Below, piece by piece: positions 49,487 through 57,767 of a DNA stretch of 64,000 nt. The stretch is from assembly GCA_027310565.1 (NCBI GenBank), contig DAIDAP010000001.1:62001-126000 (forward strand). Reading direction: 5' to 3'. The stretch comes from Chloroflexota bacterium (GTDB lineage Bacteria; Chloroflexota; Limnocylindria; P2-11E). The stretch's first letter is position 1. Each line of letters begins with the position of its first letter. Made by a program: the position numbers and the translations under genes. The notes below the pieces were generated by a model. The model made no database searches. It was not told where the DNA came from and worked only from the letters and a program-made list of their open reading frames with translations.

Positions 49487-49923
49487 GCTGGCTGCCTCTC
49501 GCGCTCCTGGCCCCGCTCACCTGGTCGGTCCAGCGTGTGGTCACGAAGGCCGCGCTCGTGCGCTGGTCGACCGCGCGCTTCTACCGCTGGAACGCGGCGC
49601 TGTCGCTGCTCATGGCGCTCACTGCGGTGCTCGCCGTCGCGCTGCTCCGGGAGCGGCCGGACGCCTGCGGCTGGGCGGGGGTCGCGTGCGGCACGCCCCT
49701 CGTCACGTCGATCGCGCTGGTCGCCGCGGCGCTCCCGACCGTCGGGTGCCTCTCCGCGCTCGCCACGGGCCCCGCGAGCGTCGTCGTCCCGCTCGTCGCG
49801 ACGAGCCCGGTGCTCGGCGGGCTGCTCGGCATCCTCATCCTGCGCGGGCACACCACCAGGCGCCAGAGGGCCGGCATCGGGGCGGGGCTCGCGGCCTTCC
49901 TGCTGCTCGCTCGACCGGGGTGA
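49483..49923 (+). CDS. Small EamA-like membrane protein (half-size)
   Basis: 146 aa if started at CTG 49483 (LSWLPLALLAPLTWSVQRVVTKAALVRW). GTG 49537 would remove the first helix, which aligns well with EamA N-termini, so CTG is preferred. About five helices, with GPASVVVPLVATSPVLGGLLGILILRGH as the usual EamA end. A single EamA unit must pair with itself or another half. Confidence 0.65.
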   Translation: MSWLPLALLAPLTWSVQRVVTKAALVRWSTARFYRWNAALSLLMALTAVLAVALLRERPDACGWAGVACGTPLVTSIALVAAALPTVGCLSALATGPASVVVPLVATSPVLGGLLGILILRGHTTRRQRAGIGAGLAAFLLLARPG

Positions 49924-49933
49924 GCGCGCGCAT

Positions 49934-49962
49934 TTGACACTCGCCCGATCGGCCTATGGAAT
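49934..49962 (+). promoter_or_regulatory. Sigma-70-like promoter of the oxidase genes
   Basis: -35 TTGACA (49934-49939, perfect), 17-bp spacer, -10 TGGAAT (49957-49962), then 8 nt to ATG 49971. GAGAG before the ATG is a weak Shine-Dalgarno. Confidence 0.65.
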
Positions 49963-49970
49963 GAGAGCCC

Positions 49971-51590
49971 ATGACCACGGCCGAACGTGCGTTCCCCGTC
50001 GCCCAGCCCCAGTACACGGGCATCCTCGAGTGGATCACGACCACCGACCACAAAAAGATCGGGACCCTCTACCTCTGGACGACGTTCCTGTTCTTCCTCG
50101 CGGGCGGCCTGCTCGCGGTCGGGATGCGGACGCAGCTCGCGAGCGCCGCCGGGACGTTCCTCACGGCGGAGCAGTACAACGCGGCCTTCACGATGCACGG
50201 GACGACGATGGTCTTCCTGTTCGTCGTCCCGGTCTGGACCGGGTTCGCGAACTACGTCGTCCCGCTCATGATCGGCGCCCGCGACATGGCGTTCCCGCGC
50301 CTCAACGCGCTCTCCTACTGGCTCCTGGTCTCGGGCGCGGTCGTCCTGTACTCGAGCTTCCTCGTCGGCCCGCCGGCCGCCGGGTGGACGAGCTACGTGC
50401 CGCTCGCGACGGCGCGGTACTCCCCGGGCTTCGGGGTCGACCTGTGGATCCTCGGGCTCACGGTGCTCGGCTTCTCGTCGATCTTCGCGGCGCTGAACAT
50501 GATCGTGACGATCTTCGCGCTGCGCTGCCCGGGGCTCACGTTCCACCGGCTGCCGCTCTTCGTGTGGAGCGTCCTCGTCACGAGCTTCCTCCTGGTGCTC
50601 GCGATGCCGTTCCTCACCGTCGCCGGCGTGCTCCTGCTCTTCGACCGCATCGCCGGGACGAACTTCTTCTCGGTCAGCGAGGGCGCCGATCCGCTCCTGT
50701 GGCAGTACCTCTTCTGGTTCTTCGGGCACCCGGAGGTCTACATCATGATCCTGCCGGGCTTCGGCGTGGTGTCCGAGGTGCTGCCGGTCTTCTCGCGCAA
50801 GCCGATCTTCGGCTACAAGATGATCGCGTACTCGTCCGTCGCGATCGGCTTCCTCTCGTTCGGCGTGTTCATGCACCACATGTTCGTCGCGGGCATCGAC
50901 CCGGTGCTCCAGGTCTTCTTCATGTCGTCGACGATGCTCATCGCGGTCCCCACCGGCGTGAAGATCTTCTCGTGGCTCGGCACCATCTGGGGCGGATCGC
51001 TGCGCTTCACGACGTCGATGCTCTTCGCGCTCGGGTTCATCGTCGTCTTCGTCATCGGCGGCATCTCCGGCGTCTTCCTCGGCGCGGTCCCGGTCGACGT
51101 CCAGCTCTCCGACACCTACTACGTCATCGCGCACATCCACTACGTGCTCGTCGGCGGCGCGCTCTTCACGTTCTTCGCCGCCTGCTACTACTGGATCCCG
51201 AAGATGACCGGGCGCATGCTCTCGGAGCAGCTCGGACGGCTGCACTTCCTCATCTTCTTCGTCGGCTTCAACATGGCCTTCTACCCGATGCACCAGCTCG
51301 GGCTCGAGGGCATGCCGCGCCGCGTCTACCAGTACCCCCAGTCGCCGGAGTGGACGTCGCTGAACTTCATCTCCACCATCGGCGCGTACATCCTCATCGT
51401 GGCCATCCTCATCTTCATGTGGAACTTCGTCTACAACGTCCTGCTCGGGAACGGCCGCGTCGCCGACGACGACCCGTGGGAGGGCGACACGCTCGAGTGG
51501 GCCACGGCCTCGCCGCCGCCGGCGTACAACTTCGCGCGCATCCCGGTGGTCCACAGCGCGCGGCCGCTGAAGGATGACCTGCCCCATTAG
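49971..51590 (+). CDS. ctaD: Cytochrome c oxidase subunit I
   Basis: 539 aa, about twelve membrane helices. Low-spin heme His in FTMHGTTMVFLF; CuB/Tyr site WFFGHPEVYIMILPGFG; CuB His pair in FMHHMFVAGIDP; heme a3 and a axial region AHIHYVLVGGALFTFFAACYYWIPKMTGR. D- and K-channel regions look normal for A-type oxidases. Final electron acceptor step of aerobic respiration, proton pumping. Confidence 0.96.
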   Translation: MTTAERAFPVAQPQYTGILEWITTTDHKKIGTLYLWTTFLFFLAGGLLAVGMRTQLASAAGTFLTAEQYNAAFTMHGTTMVFLFVVPVWTGFANYVVPLMIGARDMAFPRLNALSYWLLVSGAVVLYSSFLVGPPAAGWTSYVPLATARYSPGFGVDLWILGLTVLGFSSIFAALNMIVTIFALRCPGLTFHRLPLFVWSVLVTSFLLVLAMPFLTVAGVLLLFDRIAGTNFFSVSEGADPLLWQYLFWFFGHPEVYIMILPGFGVVSEVLPVFSRKPIFGYKMIAYSSVAIGFLSFGVFMHHMFVAGIDPVLQVFFMSSTMLIAVPTGVKIFSWLGTIWGGSLRFTTSMLFALGFIVVFVIGGISGVFLGAVPVDVQLSDTYYVIAHIHYVLVGGALFTFFAACYYWIPKMTGRMLSEQLGRLHFLIFFVGFNMAFYPMHQLGLEGMPRRVYQYPQSPEWTSLNFISTIGAYILIVAILIFMWNFVYNVLLGNGRVADDDPWEGDTLEWATASPPPAYNFARIPVVHSARPLKDDLPH

Positions 51591-51614
51591 CGCCGCGCGC
51601 GAAGACCCGCTCCC

Positions 51615-53375
51615 GTGACCGCCGGCCCGCGCTACCGCGCCCTCGTCTACACGACGCTGCTGCTCTCGTTCCTCGTGGTCGTGTGGGGCGGCGTGGTGCG
51701 CGTCACCGGATCGGGCCTCGGCTGCCCGGACTGGCCCACCTGCTACGGGCAGTTCCTCCCGAGCCTCGACGCGGCGACGCGGATCGAGTGGCTCCATCGC
51801 TTCCTCGGCGTCGCGGGCGGCCTGTCGCTCGCCGCGCTCGTCGTCGTCACGCTCCTCGCCTACCGGCGCGAGCGCTTCGCGCTCGCGCTCGTGCTCGCCG
51901 CGGGCACGCTCTACGTCCTGCAGGCCGTCCTCGGCGCCGTCGTCGTGCTGCTCGAGCTCCCGCCGACGTGGGTGACCGTCCATCTCGCGAACGCCGAGCT
52001 CGTGCTCGCGCTGCTCACGATGCTCGCGGTGGGTGTGCGCTGGCCGGGCAGCCTGGGCGCACGGGCGCGTGGGGCGCCGTGGACGTCGCTCCTGCTCGCC
52101 GGCGCGGTCGGCACGTACGTGCTGCTCCTCACCGGCGCGTACGTGCGCGGCGACGACGCGACCGCGGCGTGCACGACGTGGCCGTTCTGCGACGGCGGCC
52201 CGTTCCCTCTCGCCGGGGCGCCCGCGGTCAACATGGCGCACCGCTGGGTCGCGGCGATCGTCGGCGCGGTCGTGCTCGCCGGCTGCTGGCAGGCCTGGCG
52301 GCACCGCCGCGAGGCCCCGGGCCTCGGTCCGCTCGCCCTCGCCACCGCCGCCCTGCTCGTGCTCCAGGTGCTCGTCGGCGCGGCGACCCCGCTCACGCGG
52401 TTCTCGCCGTGGGCGCTCGGGGCCCATCCCGCGCTCGCGTCGCTCGTCTGGATCTGCGTCGTGGCGCTCACCGCCCGCGCCTGGCGCCCCAGCGCGCCGT
52501 CGCGCGAGCTCGTCGGCGATCTCGTCGCGCTCACCAAGCCCGCGATCATGTCGCTCCTGCTCCTCACGGCGCTCGGGGGCATGTTCCTCGCCGCGCGCGG
52601 CGTGCCGCCGTTCGGCGTCCTGGCCGCGGTCCTCGTCGGCGGCGCCGCGGCGAGCGGCGGGGCGTCGGCGCTGAACCACTACTTCGACCGCGACATCGAC
52701 GACCTCATGCGCCGCACGCGGCAGCGCCCGCTGCCGTCGCGACGCGTCGCCGACGAGTGGGCGATCGGGATCGGCGTCGCGCTGAACGTCGTCGCCTTCG
52801 CGGTGCTCGCGCTCTTCACCAACCTGCTCGCGGCCGCCCTCGCGCTCTCCGGCACGCTCTTCTACATCCTCGTGTACACGCTCTGGCTCAAGCGCTCGAC
52901 CGTGCAGAACATCGTCGTCGGCGGAGCGGCCGGGGCGATCCCGCCGCTGGTGGGCTGGGCCGCGGTGACCGGCTCGCTCGAGCTCGAGGCGTGGCTGCTC
53001 TTCGCGATCGTGTTCTTCTGGACGCCGGCGCACTTCTGGGCGCTCGCGCTCCTCATCCGCGACGACTACGCCCGCGCCGGTGTCCCGATGCTCCCGGTCG
53101 TCCTCGGTGAGGACGCCACGGCCTGGAACATCCTCCTCTACGCGCTGTCGCTCATCCCGCTCTCGATGCTGCTGTTCCTCGGCGGCGGGCTCGGGCTGCT
53201 TTACCTGGTCGCGGCGCTCGCCCTGGGTCTGTTCTTCGTCGGCCACGCGGTGCGGCTGCTGCGCGCCGCGGCCGCGCGGCGCCGCGCGGTCGCGCGGAGC
53301 ATCTACATCTACTCGCTCTTCTACCTCGCGCTGCTGTTCGTGGTGATCATGGTGGACTCGTCGCTGCGGCTGTAG
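51615..53375 (+). CDS. Fused heme A synthase and protoheme IX farnesyltransferase (CtaA-CtaB)
   Basis: 586 aa, GTG start. First half (about 1-295): CtaA with VVRVTGSGLGCPDWPTCYGQ, ACTTWPFCDGG (two Cys pairs), EWLHRFLGV and NMAHRWVAAIVG (heme ligands). Second half (about 300-586): CtaB with LTKPAIMSLLLLTALGGMF, SGGASALNHYFDRDIDDLMRRT (prenyl diphosphate site), WTPAHFWALALLIRDDYARAGVPMLPVVLG. One chain thus makes heme O from protoheme and heme A from heme O, for the oxidase next to it. Such fusions are known in Thermus and relatives. Confidence 0.92.
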   Translation: MTAGPRYRALVYTTLLLSFLVVVWGGVVRVTGSGLGCPDWPTCYGQFLPSLDAATRIEWLHRFLGVAGGLSLAALVVVTLLAYRRERFALALVLAAGTLYVLQAVLGAVVVLLELPPTWVTVHLANAELVLALLTMLAVGVRWPGSLGARARGAPWTSLLLAGAVGTYVLLLTGAYVRGDDATAACTTWPFCDGGPFPLAGAPAVNMAHRWVAAIVGAVVLAGCWQAWRHRREAPGLGPLALATAALLVLQVLVGAATPLTRFSPWALGAHPALASLVWICVVALTARAWRPSAPSRELVGDLVALTKPAIMSLLLLTALGGMFLAARGVPPFGVLAAVLVGGAAASGGASALNHYFDRDIDDLMRRTRQRPLPSRRVADEWAIGIGVALNVVAFAVLALFTNLLAAALALSGTLFYILVYTLWLKRSTVQNIVVGGAAGAIPPLVGWAAVTGSLELEAWLLFAIVFFWTPAHFWALALLIRDDYARAGVPMLPVVLGEDATAWNILLYALSLIPLSMLLFLGGGLGLLYLVAALALGLFFVGHAVRLLRAAAARRRAVARSIYIYSLFYLALLFVVIMVDSSLRL

Positions 53376-53399
53376 CGAGCGGAGTCGGCTCGAGCGCGC

Positions 53400-53405
53400 T
53401 ACTCT
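53400..53405 (+). promoter_or_regulatory. -10 element TACTCT
   Basis: TACTCT, 8 nt before ATG 53414; GAGGGG between them could also act as Shine-Dalgarno. Confidence 0.4.
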
Positions 53406-53413
53406 CGAGGGGC

Positions 53414-53833
53414 ATGATCCCGCTCCGCGCCCTCACCCTGGCCGCCGTCGCCGCGCTCGTCTCCGGATGCTCCGCCGCGTCGCCGTCGACGCTCCCGACC
53501 GACGTCCAGGTGACCGTCGAAATGAAGGAGTACACCGCGACCGCCACGCCGGCCACGATCAAGGCCGGGACCGTCAAGTTCGGGATCCGCAACAGCGGCA
53601 CGCTCGTGCACCAGTTCGACCTCATCAAGACGGACCTCGCCCCCGACCAGCTCCCGATCGACGGCGCGACCGCGACGGCGCGCGCCGACGTGCTCGTGAA
53701 GCAGCTGAAGAGCATCGGCGCCGGCGTCGTCGCGACGGTCAGCGCCGACCTGCAGCCGGGGCGGTACGTCATCATCTGCAACGTCCCGGGGCACTACCAG
53801 CTGGGGATGCGCACCGCCTTCACGGTCCAGTAG
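53414..53833 (+). CDS. Cupredoxin lipoprotein
   Basis: 139 aa. Lipobox AALVSGC at residues 14-20. The cupredoxin fold ends with type 1 copper ligands: His in GTLVHQFDLI and Cys-His-Met in IICNVPGHYQLGM. Probably a membrane-tethered electron carrier or copper donor for the oxidase. It ends one base before the end of the convergent coxB. Confidence 0.85.
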   Translation: MIPLRALTLAAVAALVSGCSAASPSTLPTDVQVTVEMKEYTATATPATIKAGTVKFGIRNSGTLVHQFDLIKTDLAPDQLPIDGATATARADVLVKQLKSIGAGVVATVSADLQPGRYVIICNVPGHYQLGMRTAFTVQ

Positions 53834-54790
53834 CTACTTCAGCGTCAGCAGCCACTGCACGATGTCGTTGATCTGCTGATCGGTGAGATTCAGCTTCGGC
53901 ATGATCGTGCCGGGCTTCACCGCGGGCGGGTTCGAGATCCACTTCTTGAGGTTCTCCTCGTTCACCGGCGACAGCACGCCCGCGATCGGCGTCGTCTGGC
54001 TGGCGATACGCGAGAGATCCGGGCCGACCTTGCCCTGCGCCGGAGTGCCCTGCACGGTGTGGCAGCCGGCGCAGGCTTGCGCGAGGAACGTCTCGCGCCC
54101 GGCCTTCGTCGCCGGATTGGCCGCCTGGTTCGCGGCCGCCACGGCCGTCTGCGCCCACGCCGCGTACTCCTCCTTGGGGTGCACGACGACGGTGATGAGC
54201 ATGTTGGCGTGCCCGGTGCCGCAGAACTCGTAGCACTGACCCTTGTACGTCCCGGGCTTGTCGGCCTCGATCCACGTCTCGGTCGGTCGTCCGGGGACCA
54301 CGTCCTTCTTGCCGCCGAGGTTCGGGACCCAGAACGAGTGGATGACGTCCGGCGAGGTGAGCTTGATGCGCACCTTCGTGCCGACCGGGATGTCGAGCTG
54401 CCCGCCGGTGACGAGGTACGAGCCGTCGTTGAGCTTGAAGCGGTCCTCCTTGGGATAGCTGAAGCTCCAAGCCCACTGGCGGCCCTCGACGTCGATCGTC
54501 ATCTCCGCGTTCGTGCTCGTGGCGTTGATGATCTGGAGCTTCTGGAACGAGAGGACCGAGAAGCTGATGACCATGATCGTGGGCACGACGGTCCAGACGA
54601 GCTCGAGGAGGTTGTGGCCGTGGAACTGCCTGGCGACGTGGCCGGGACGCTCGCGGAAGCGGATGCCGGCGTAGAGCAGCCCGCCGTCGACGATCGCGAG
54701 CACGATCACGGCGGCGACGAACATGATCCAGTAGATGTCCGCGCTGGCCCGGGCGGAGGGGCCAAGCGGGTCGTTCGGCCACGGTCCCAT
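53834..54790 (-). CDS. coxB: Cytochrome c oxidase subunit II with fused cytochrome c (caa3 type)
   Basis: 318 aa, ATG with GGAGAG upstream. Two helices, then the CuA domain: VIHSFWVPNLGGKKDVVPGR and CYEFCGTGHANM (C-x3-C-x3-H-x2-M). From about residue 220 a cytochrome c domain (CAGCHTVQGTPAQGKVGPDLSRI ... GTIMPKLNLTDQQINDIVQWL) with heme-binding CxxCH and distal Met. It lies on the other strand, between ctaD/ctaAB and ctaE, so the oxidase subunits are in three units. Confidence 0.95.
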   Translation of the reverse strand: MGPWPNDPLGPSARASADIYWIMFVAAVIVLAIVDGGLLYAGIRFRERPGHVARQFHGHNLLELVWTVVPTIMVISFSVLSFQKLQIINATSTNAEMTIDVEGRQWAWSFSYPKEDRFKLNDGSYLVTGGQLDIPVGTKVRIKLTSPDVIHSFWVPNLGGKKDVVPGRPTETWIEADKPGTYKGQCYEFCGTGHANMLITVVVHPKEEYAAWAQTAVAAANQAANPATKAGRETFLAQACAGCHTVQGTPAQGKVGPDLSRIASQTTPIAGVLSPVNEENLKKWISNPPAVKPGTIMPKLNLTDQQINDIVQWLLTLK

Positions 54791-54889
54791 CTAGATCGAT
54801 CTCTCCGCGGCCCCTGCCCCCGCGCTCGTCGCTCGGCTCATGTGCGGCAAAGACTACGGCCTCGTTTCGACATGTGCCAATCCGGCCCA

Positions 54890-54895
54890 TACACT
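54890..54895 (+). promoter_or_regulatory. -10 element TACACT
   Basis: TACACT, 7 nt before GTG 54903, leaderless. It rules out the longer frame from 54840. Confidence 0.5.
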
Positions 54896-54902
54896 GCGCG
54901 CC

Positions 54903-55136
54903 GTGGCGGGACACCATGAGACCGGCGCGCAGAGCGAGCCCGCGATCCATCTCCCCGGCCCGAGCCTGTCGCCCCCGCTGCTCGGCCTCGGCGTGACGAT
55001 CGTCGCGTTCGGCGTGCTCTTCGGGCTCTGGCTGATGGCCATCGGTCTCGTCATCCTCCTCATCGGCCTGGTGACGTGGCTGGTCGACGACGCGCGCGCC
55101 TACGGTCGCGCGAGCGATGAGGGCGGCCATGGCTAG
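54903..55136 (+). CDS. Small two-helix membrane protein, probable oxidase subunit IV (CtaF-like)
   Basis: 77 aa from GTG 54903. Hydrophilic start with His-rich AGHHETG, IHLPGPSLSPPLLGLGVTIVAFGVLFGLWL and AIGLVILLIGLVTWLVDDARAYGR. The IHLPxPSxxP phrase before the first helix is typical of the small protein encoded next to ctaE. Likely assembly or stability subunit. Confidence 0.7.
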   Translation: MAGHHETGAQSEPAIHLPGPSLSPPLLGLGVTIVAFGVLFGLWLMAIGLVILLIGLVTWLVDDARAYGRASDEGGHG

Positions 55137-55151
55137 CGTCGCGCACCGGAG

Positions 55152-55838
55152 ATGAGCTATCAGGTCGGCGAGCGGCGGGTCTTCCGCGGCCGGCGCGAGC
55201 GTCCACGCGACCGTCTGCCGACGAGCGAGACCGGCGGCGTGCAGCCCGCGCGCTTCTCTTCCGGGATGTGGGCGGCGATCCTCTTCATCTCGAGCGAGAC
55301 GATGTTCTTCGGCGCGCTCTTCACCACGTACTTCTTCCTGCGCGGCCGCATCCCCGGGTGGGAGCCGGTGTTCCAGCGCTGCGTCGCCGCCGTCTGCGAG
55401 AAGCCGACGTTCGCGGTGGACCCGATCTTCGGCGTCGGCCTGCCGACCATCAATACCGTCGAGCTGCTCGTGTCGAGCGTGACCATGCAGCTCGCGGTGA
55501 ACGCGGTCAAGAGGGGCGACCGCACCGCGCTGCGCAACTGGCTCATCCCGACGCTCGTGCTCGGCGTGCTGTTCCTCATCGGCCAGGGGTACGAGTACAC
55601 GCGGCTCGGCTTCCTCCCCGACAACGGCGTGTTCGCCGCGGTGTTCTTCACGCTCACGGGGTTCCACGGCGCGCACGTCACGGGCGGCGTGCTCATGAAC
55701 GGCTACGTCCTCACGCGCACGCTGAAGGGACAGTTCACGAAGAACCGCCACCTCGCCGTCGAGGCGGCGTCGCTCTACTGGCACTTCGTCGACGTCGTGT
55801 GGATCGGCCTCTTCACGACCATCTACATCATCGGGTGA
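55152..55838 (+). CDS. ctaE: Cytochrome c oxidase subunit III
   Basis: 228 aa. After a cytoplasmic start, GMWAAILFISSETMFFGALFTTYFFLRGR (Glu-containing helix), INTVELLVSSVTMQLAVNAVKRGD, GQGYEYTRLGF, FTLTGFHGAHVTGGVLMN and LYWHFVDVVWIGLFTTIYI are the standard subunit III motifs. Its stop lies inside a perfect hairpin. Confidence 0.95.
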   Translation: MSYQVGERRVFRGRRERPRDRLPTSETGGVQPARFSSGMWAAILFISSETMFFGALFTTYFFLRGRIPGWEPVFQRCVAAVCEKPTFAVDPIFGVGLPTINTVELLVSSVTMQLAVNAVKRGDRTALRNWLIPTLVLGVLFLIGQGYEYTRLGFLPDNGVFAAVFFTLTGFHGAHVTGGVLMNGYVLTRTLKGQFTKNRHLAVEAASLYWHFVDVVWIGLFTTIYIIG

Positions 55839-55909
55839 CGTGAGTCACCCGATGGACGTACAGGCGCAGCGGTAGCTGCGGTCTTCCATCATCGGGTGAC
55901 GTAAGTCAC
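55826..55909 (+). repeat. Direct repeat: end of ctaE copied 61 bp downstream
   Basis: The 23 bases 55826-55848 (last codons of ctaE and following GTGACGTGAGTCAC) recur at 55887-55909 with a single change (G to A at 55903). The second copy keeps the TGACGTAAGTCA dyad but not the full hairpin arm. Confidence 0.65.
55829..55854 (+). terminator. 11-bp hairpin over the ctaE stop codon
   Basis: CATCGGGTGAC (55829-55839) pairs completely with GTCACCCGATG (55844-55854), loop GTGA. It includes the last Ile-Gly codons and the TGA of ctaE. No U-tract. Confidence 0.55.
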
Positions 55910-55935
55910 ACCGCGGACCGGCGGGCGCGGCGCCG

Positions 55936-55941
55936 TATCGT
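55936..55941 (+). promoter_or_regulatory. -10 element TATCGT
   Basis: TATCGT, 6 nt before GTG 55948; leaderless. Confidence 0.45.
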
Positions 55942-55947
55942 GGTGAG

Positions 55948-56862
55948 GTGCCTCCCCTGGTCGTCCTCGCCGGCTACGCGCTGCTCGTCGCGCTGTGGGG
56001 CTCCACCTGGGCCGCGATCAAGATCGGGGTGAGCGCGGTGCCGCCGTTCGTGTTCGCGTTCGAGCGCGCGGTGGTCGTGGCGCTCCTGCTGACGGCGCTG
56101 TCCCTGGCGCTCGGTCACCGCCTCCCGCGTGACCGCCGGACGCTCCTCGCGGCGATCGTCGCGGGCGTCATCAACACCGGCACGAGCTGGGCGATCATCT
56201 TCTGGTCGGAGCAGTACGTCCCGAGCGGCCTCGTGGCGGTGTTCGGCGCCGCCGGTCCGATCTGGACGGCGCTGCTCGCGCACTTCCTCGTGCCGGGCGA
56301 CCGGCTGTCGCGCCTCAAGATCGTCGGCCTCCTGCTCGGGCTCGTCGGTGTGGGCGTCCTCGTGGGCGCGCCGGGGGCGGCCGCCGGCCCCGAGGCGCTG
56401 CTCGCGACGATCCTCCTCGTGCTGGTGCCGGTGACGTGGGCCATCGGCACGATCGTGCAGGTGCGCATCCTCCATGCCGGCTCGCCGCTGCCGCTCGTCG
56501 CGGTCGGCACCTGGGGCGGCGTGATCGTGCTCTTCCCGTTCGCGCTCACGCAGCTCGCCACCCCCGCGGCCTGGACGCTCGAGGTCGCGATCGCGTTCGG
56601 CTACCTCGTCGTCTTCGGCTCGTGCGTCGGCCTCGTCCTGCAGCTCTGGCTCACCCGCCGGCTGCGGCCGACGACGATGATGCTCGCCCAGCTGCTGATC
56701 TCGGCCCAGGCCCTCCTCGTGGGGGCACTCGCGTTGGGCGAGTCCATCACCTGGCGCATGCTCGCCGGGGCGCTCCTGGTGGCTCTGGCGCTGGGTATCA
56801 ACGCCTACGCGGGCGGCACCCGGCCGCCGCGGCTGTCCGCGACCGCCGCCCCCGCCGACTGA
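55948..56862 (+). CDS. EamA-family transporter
   Basis: 304 aa, about ten helices in two EamA repeats: LVALWGSTWAAIKIGVSAVPPFVFAFERAVVVALLL and TGTSWAIIFWSEQYVPSGLVAVFGAAGPIWTALLAHFLVPGDRLSRLKIVGLLLGLVGV in the first; WAIGTIVQVRIL and MMLAQLLISAQALLVGALALGESITWRMLAGALLVALAL in the second. Export of amino acids or similar metabolites is the usual role. Confidence 0.87.
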   Translation: MPPLVVLAGYALLVALWGSTWAAIKIGVSAVPPFVFAFERAVVVALLLTALSLALGHRLPRDRRTLLAAIVAGVINTGTSWAIIFWSEQYVPSGLVAVFGAAGPIWTALLAHFLVPGDRLSRLKIVGLLLGLVGVGVLVGAPGAAAGPEALLATILLVLVPVTWAIGTIVQVRILHAGSPLPLVAVGTWGGVIVLFPFALTQLATPAAWTLEVAIAFGYLVVFGSCVGLVLQLWLTRRLRPTTMMLAQLLISAQALLVGALALGESITWRMLAGALLVALALGINAYAGGTRPPRLSATAAPAD

Positions 56863-56903
56863 CGACCGAACGCACGTTCCGTTCGCCCGCCCGGGGCGGC
56901 CTG

Positions 56904-56932
56904 CTGACACAAGTACGACACACACGTAGTAT
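56904..56932 (+). promoter_or_regulatory. Promoter with BlaI-like dyad
   Basis: -35 CTGACA (56904-56909), 17-bp spacer, -10 TAGTAT (56927-56932). Within it TACGAC (56914-56919) and GTAGTA (56926-56931) form an inverted pair with 6-bp spacing, like the TAC(T)AC...GT(A)GTA half-sites of BlaI/MecI operators. A BlaI-like gene lies in the operon, so autoregulation is plausible. Confidence 0.5.
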
Positions 56933-56944
56933 TTCGCCGGGACC

Positions 56945-57349
56945 GTGGCGATCGACTGGGGCACCAACGTCTTCACGAGCGACCCGACGCTGCTCGAGCG
57001 CGGCGAGGACGCCGAGTACGAGCGCGCGGCGGACGCTCTGCGCCAGCTCGCCGATCCGCTTCGTCTGCGCCTCCTGCACGCGCTCGTGCTCGGAGAGGAC
57101 ACGCCGCAGCACGCCGCGGTCTGGAGCGACGTCAGCCAGCCCGTCGCGGAGCGCGAGCTCGCGGCCATGGCCCTTGCCGGCATCGTCGAGCGCCGGGAGT
57201 CGCCGCGGGGCCCCTGTTACGTCCCGCGCGACGGGCACCACGTCGTCGAGCTCTACACCGCGCTCATGCACGGCCACGAGGGGATCGCCGAGCGCCACCC
57301 GCGGATGCTCACGCGCCGCCGCCTCGGGCGGGCCCGGCGCGCGGGCTGA
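56945..57349 (+). CDS. ArsR-like winged-helix regulator
   Basis: 134 aa, GTG start. RAADALRQLADPLRLRLLHALVLGED is the ArsR-type helix; VSQPVAERELAAMALAGIVERRESPRGPCYVP continues the winged helix, and HHVVELYTALMHGHEGIAERHPR is a His-rich tail that might bind metal or ligand. First gene of the unit with the BlaI-like and M56 genes. Confidence 0.65.
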   Translation: MAIDWGTNVFTSDPTLLERGEDAEYERAADALRQLADPLRLRLLHALVLGEDTPQHAAVWSDVSQPVAERELAAMALAGIVERRESPRGPCYVPRDGHHVVELYTALMHGHEGIAERHPRMLTRRRLGRARRAG

Positions 57350-57356
57350 CGAGCGC

Positions 57357-57767
57357 GTGAGCGCGCCGCTGCGGCGCATCCGGCGCGCCGCGGCGGGCGG
57401 CCTGCTCGGTCCGCTCGAGGCCGAGATCATGACGCGCTTCTGGCGCCGCGGGCCGGCCACCGTGCGCGACGTCGTCGAGGAGCTCACGCGCGACCGCGAC
57501 CTGGCGTACACGACGGTGATGACGGTGATGGTGCGTCTGAAGCAGAAGGGCCTCCTGCGCCGCGATCGCGTGGGGAAGACCTACCACTACCGCGCGGCGC
57601 TCACGCGCCGGGAGCACGAGGCGCGCGTGTCGCGCGACCTCGCGCGCGGCCTGGTCGCGCGGTTCGGCGACGCCGCGCTCGCGGCGTTCAGCGCCGAGCT
57701 CGCCGGCGTCGATGCCGAGCGCCGCGCGGCGCTGCGCCGGCTCGGCGGGGGGCGGCGTGCGCGCTGA
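57357..57767 (+). CDS. BlaI/MecI/CopY-family repressor
   Basis: 136 aa from GTG 57357. LLGPLEAEIMTRFWRRGPATVRDVVEELTRDRDLAYTTVMTVMVRLKQKGLLRRDRVGKTYHYRAALTRREHEAR is the full Penicillinase_R winged helix; a helical C-terminal dimer part follows (SRDLARGLVARFGDAALAAF). Overlaps the M56 peptidase gene by 11 nt; the pair is the BlaI-BlaR1 layout. Confidence 0.9.
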   Translation: MSAPLRRIRRAAAGGLLGPLEAEIMTRFWRRGPATVRDVVEELTRDRDLAYTTVMTVMVRLKQKGLLRRDRVGKTYHYRAALTRREHEARVSRDLARGLVARFGDAALAAFSAELAGVDAERRAALRRLGGGRRAR

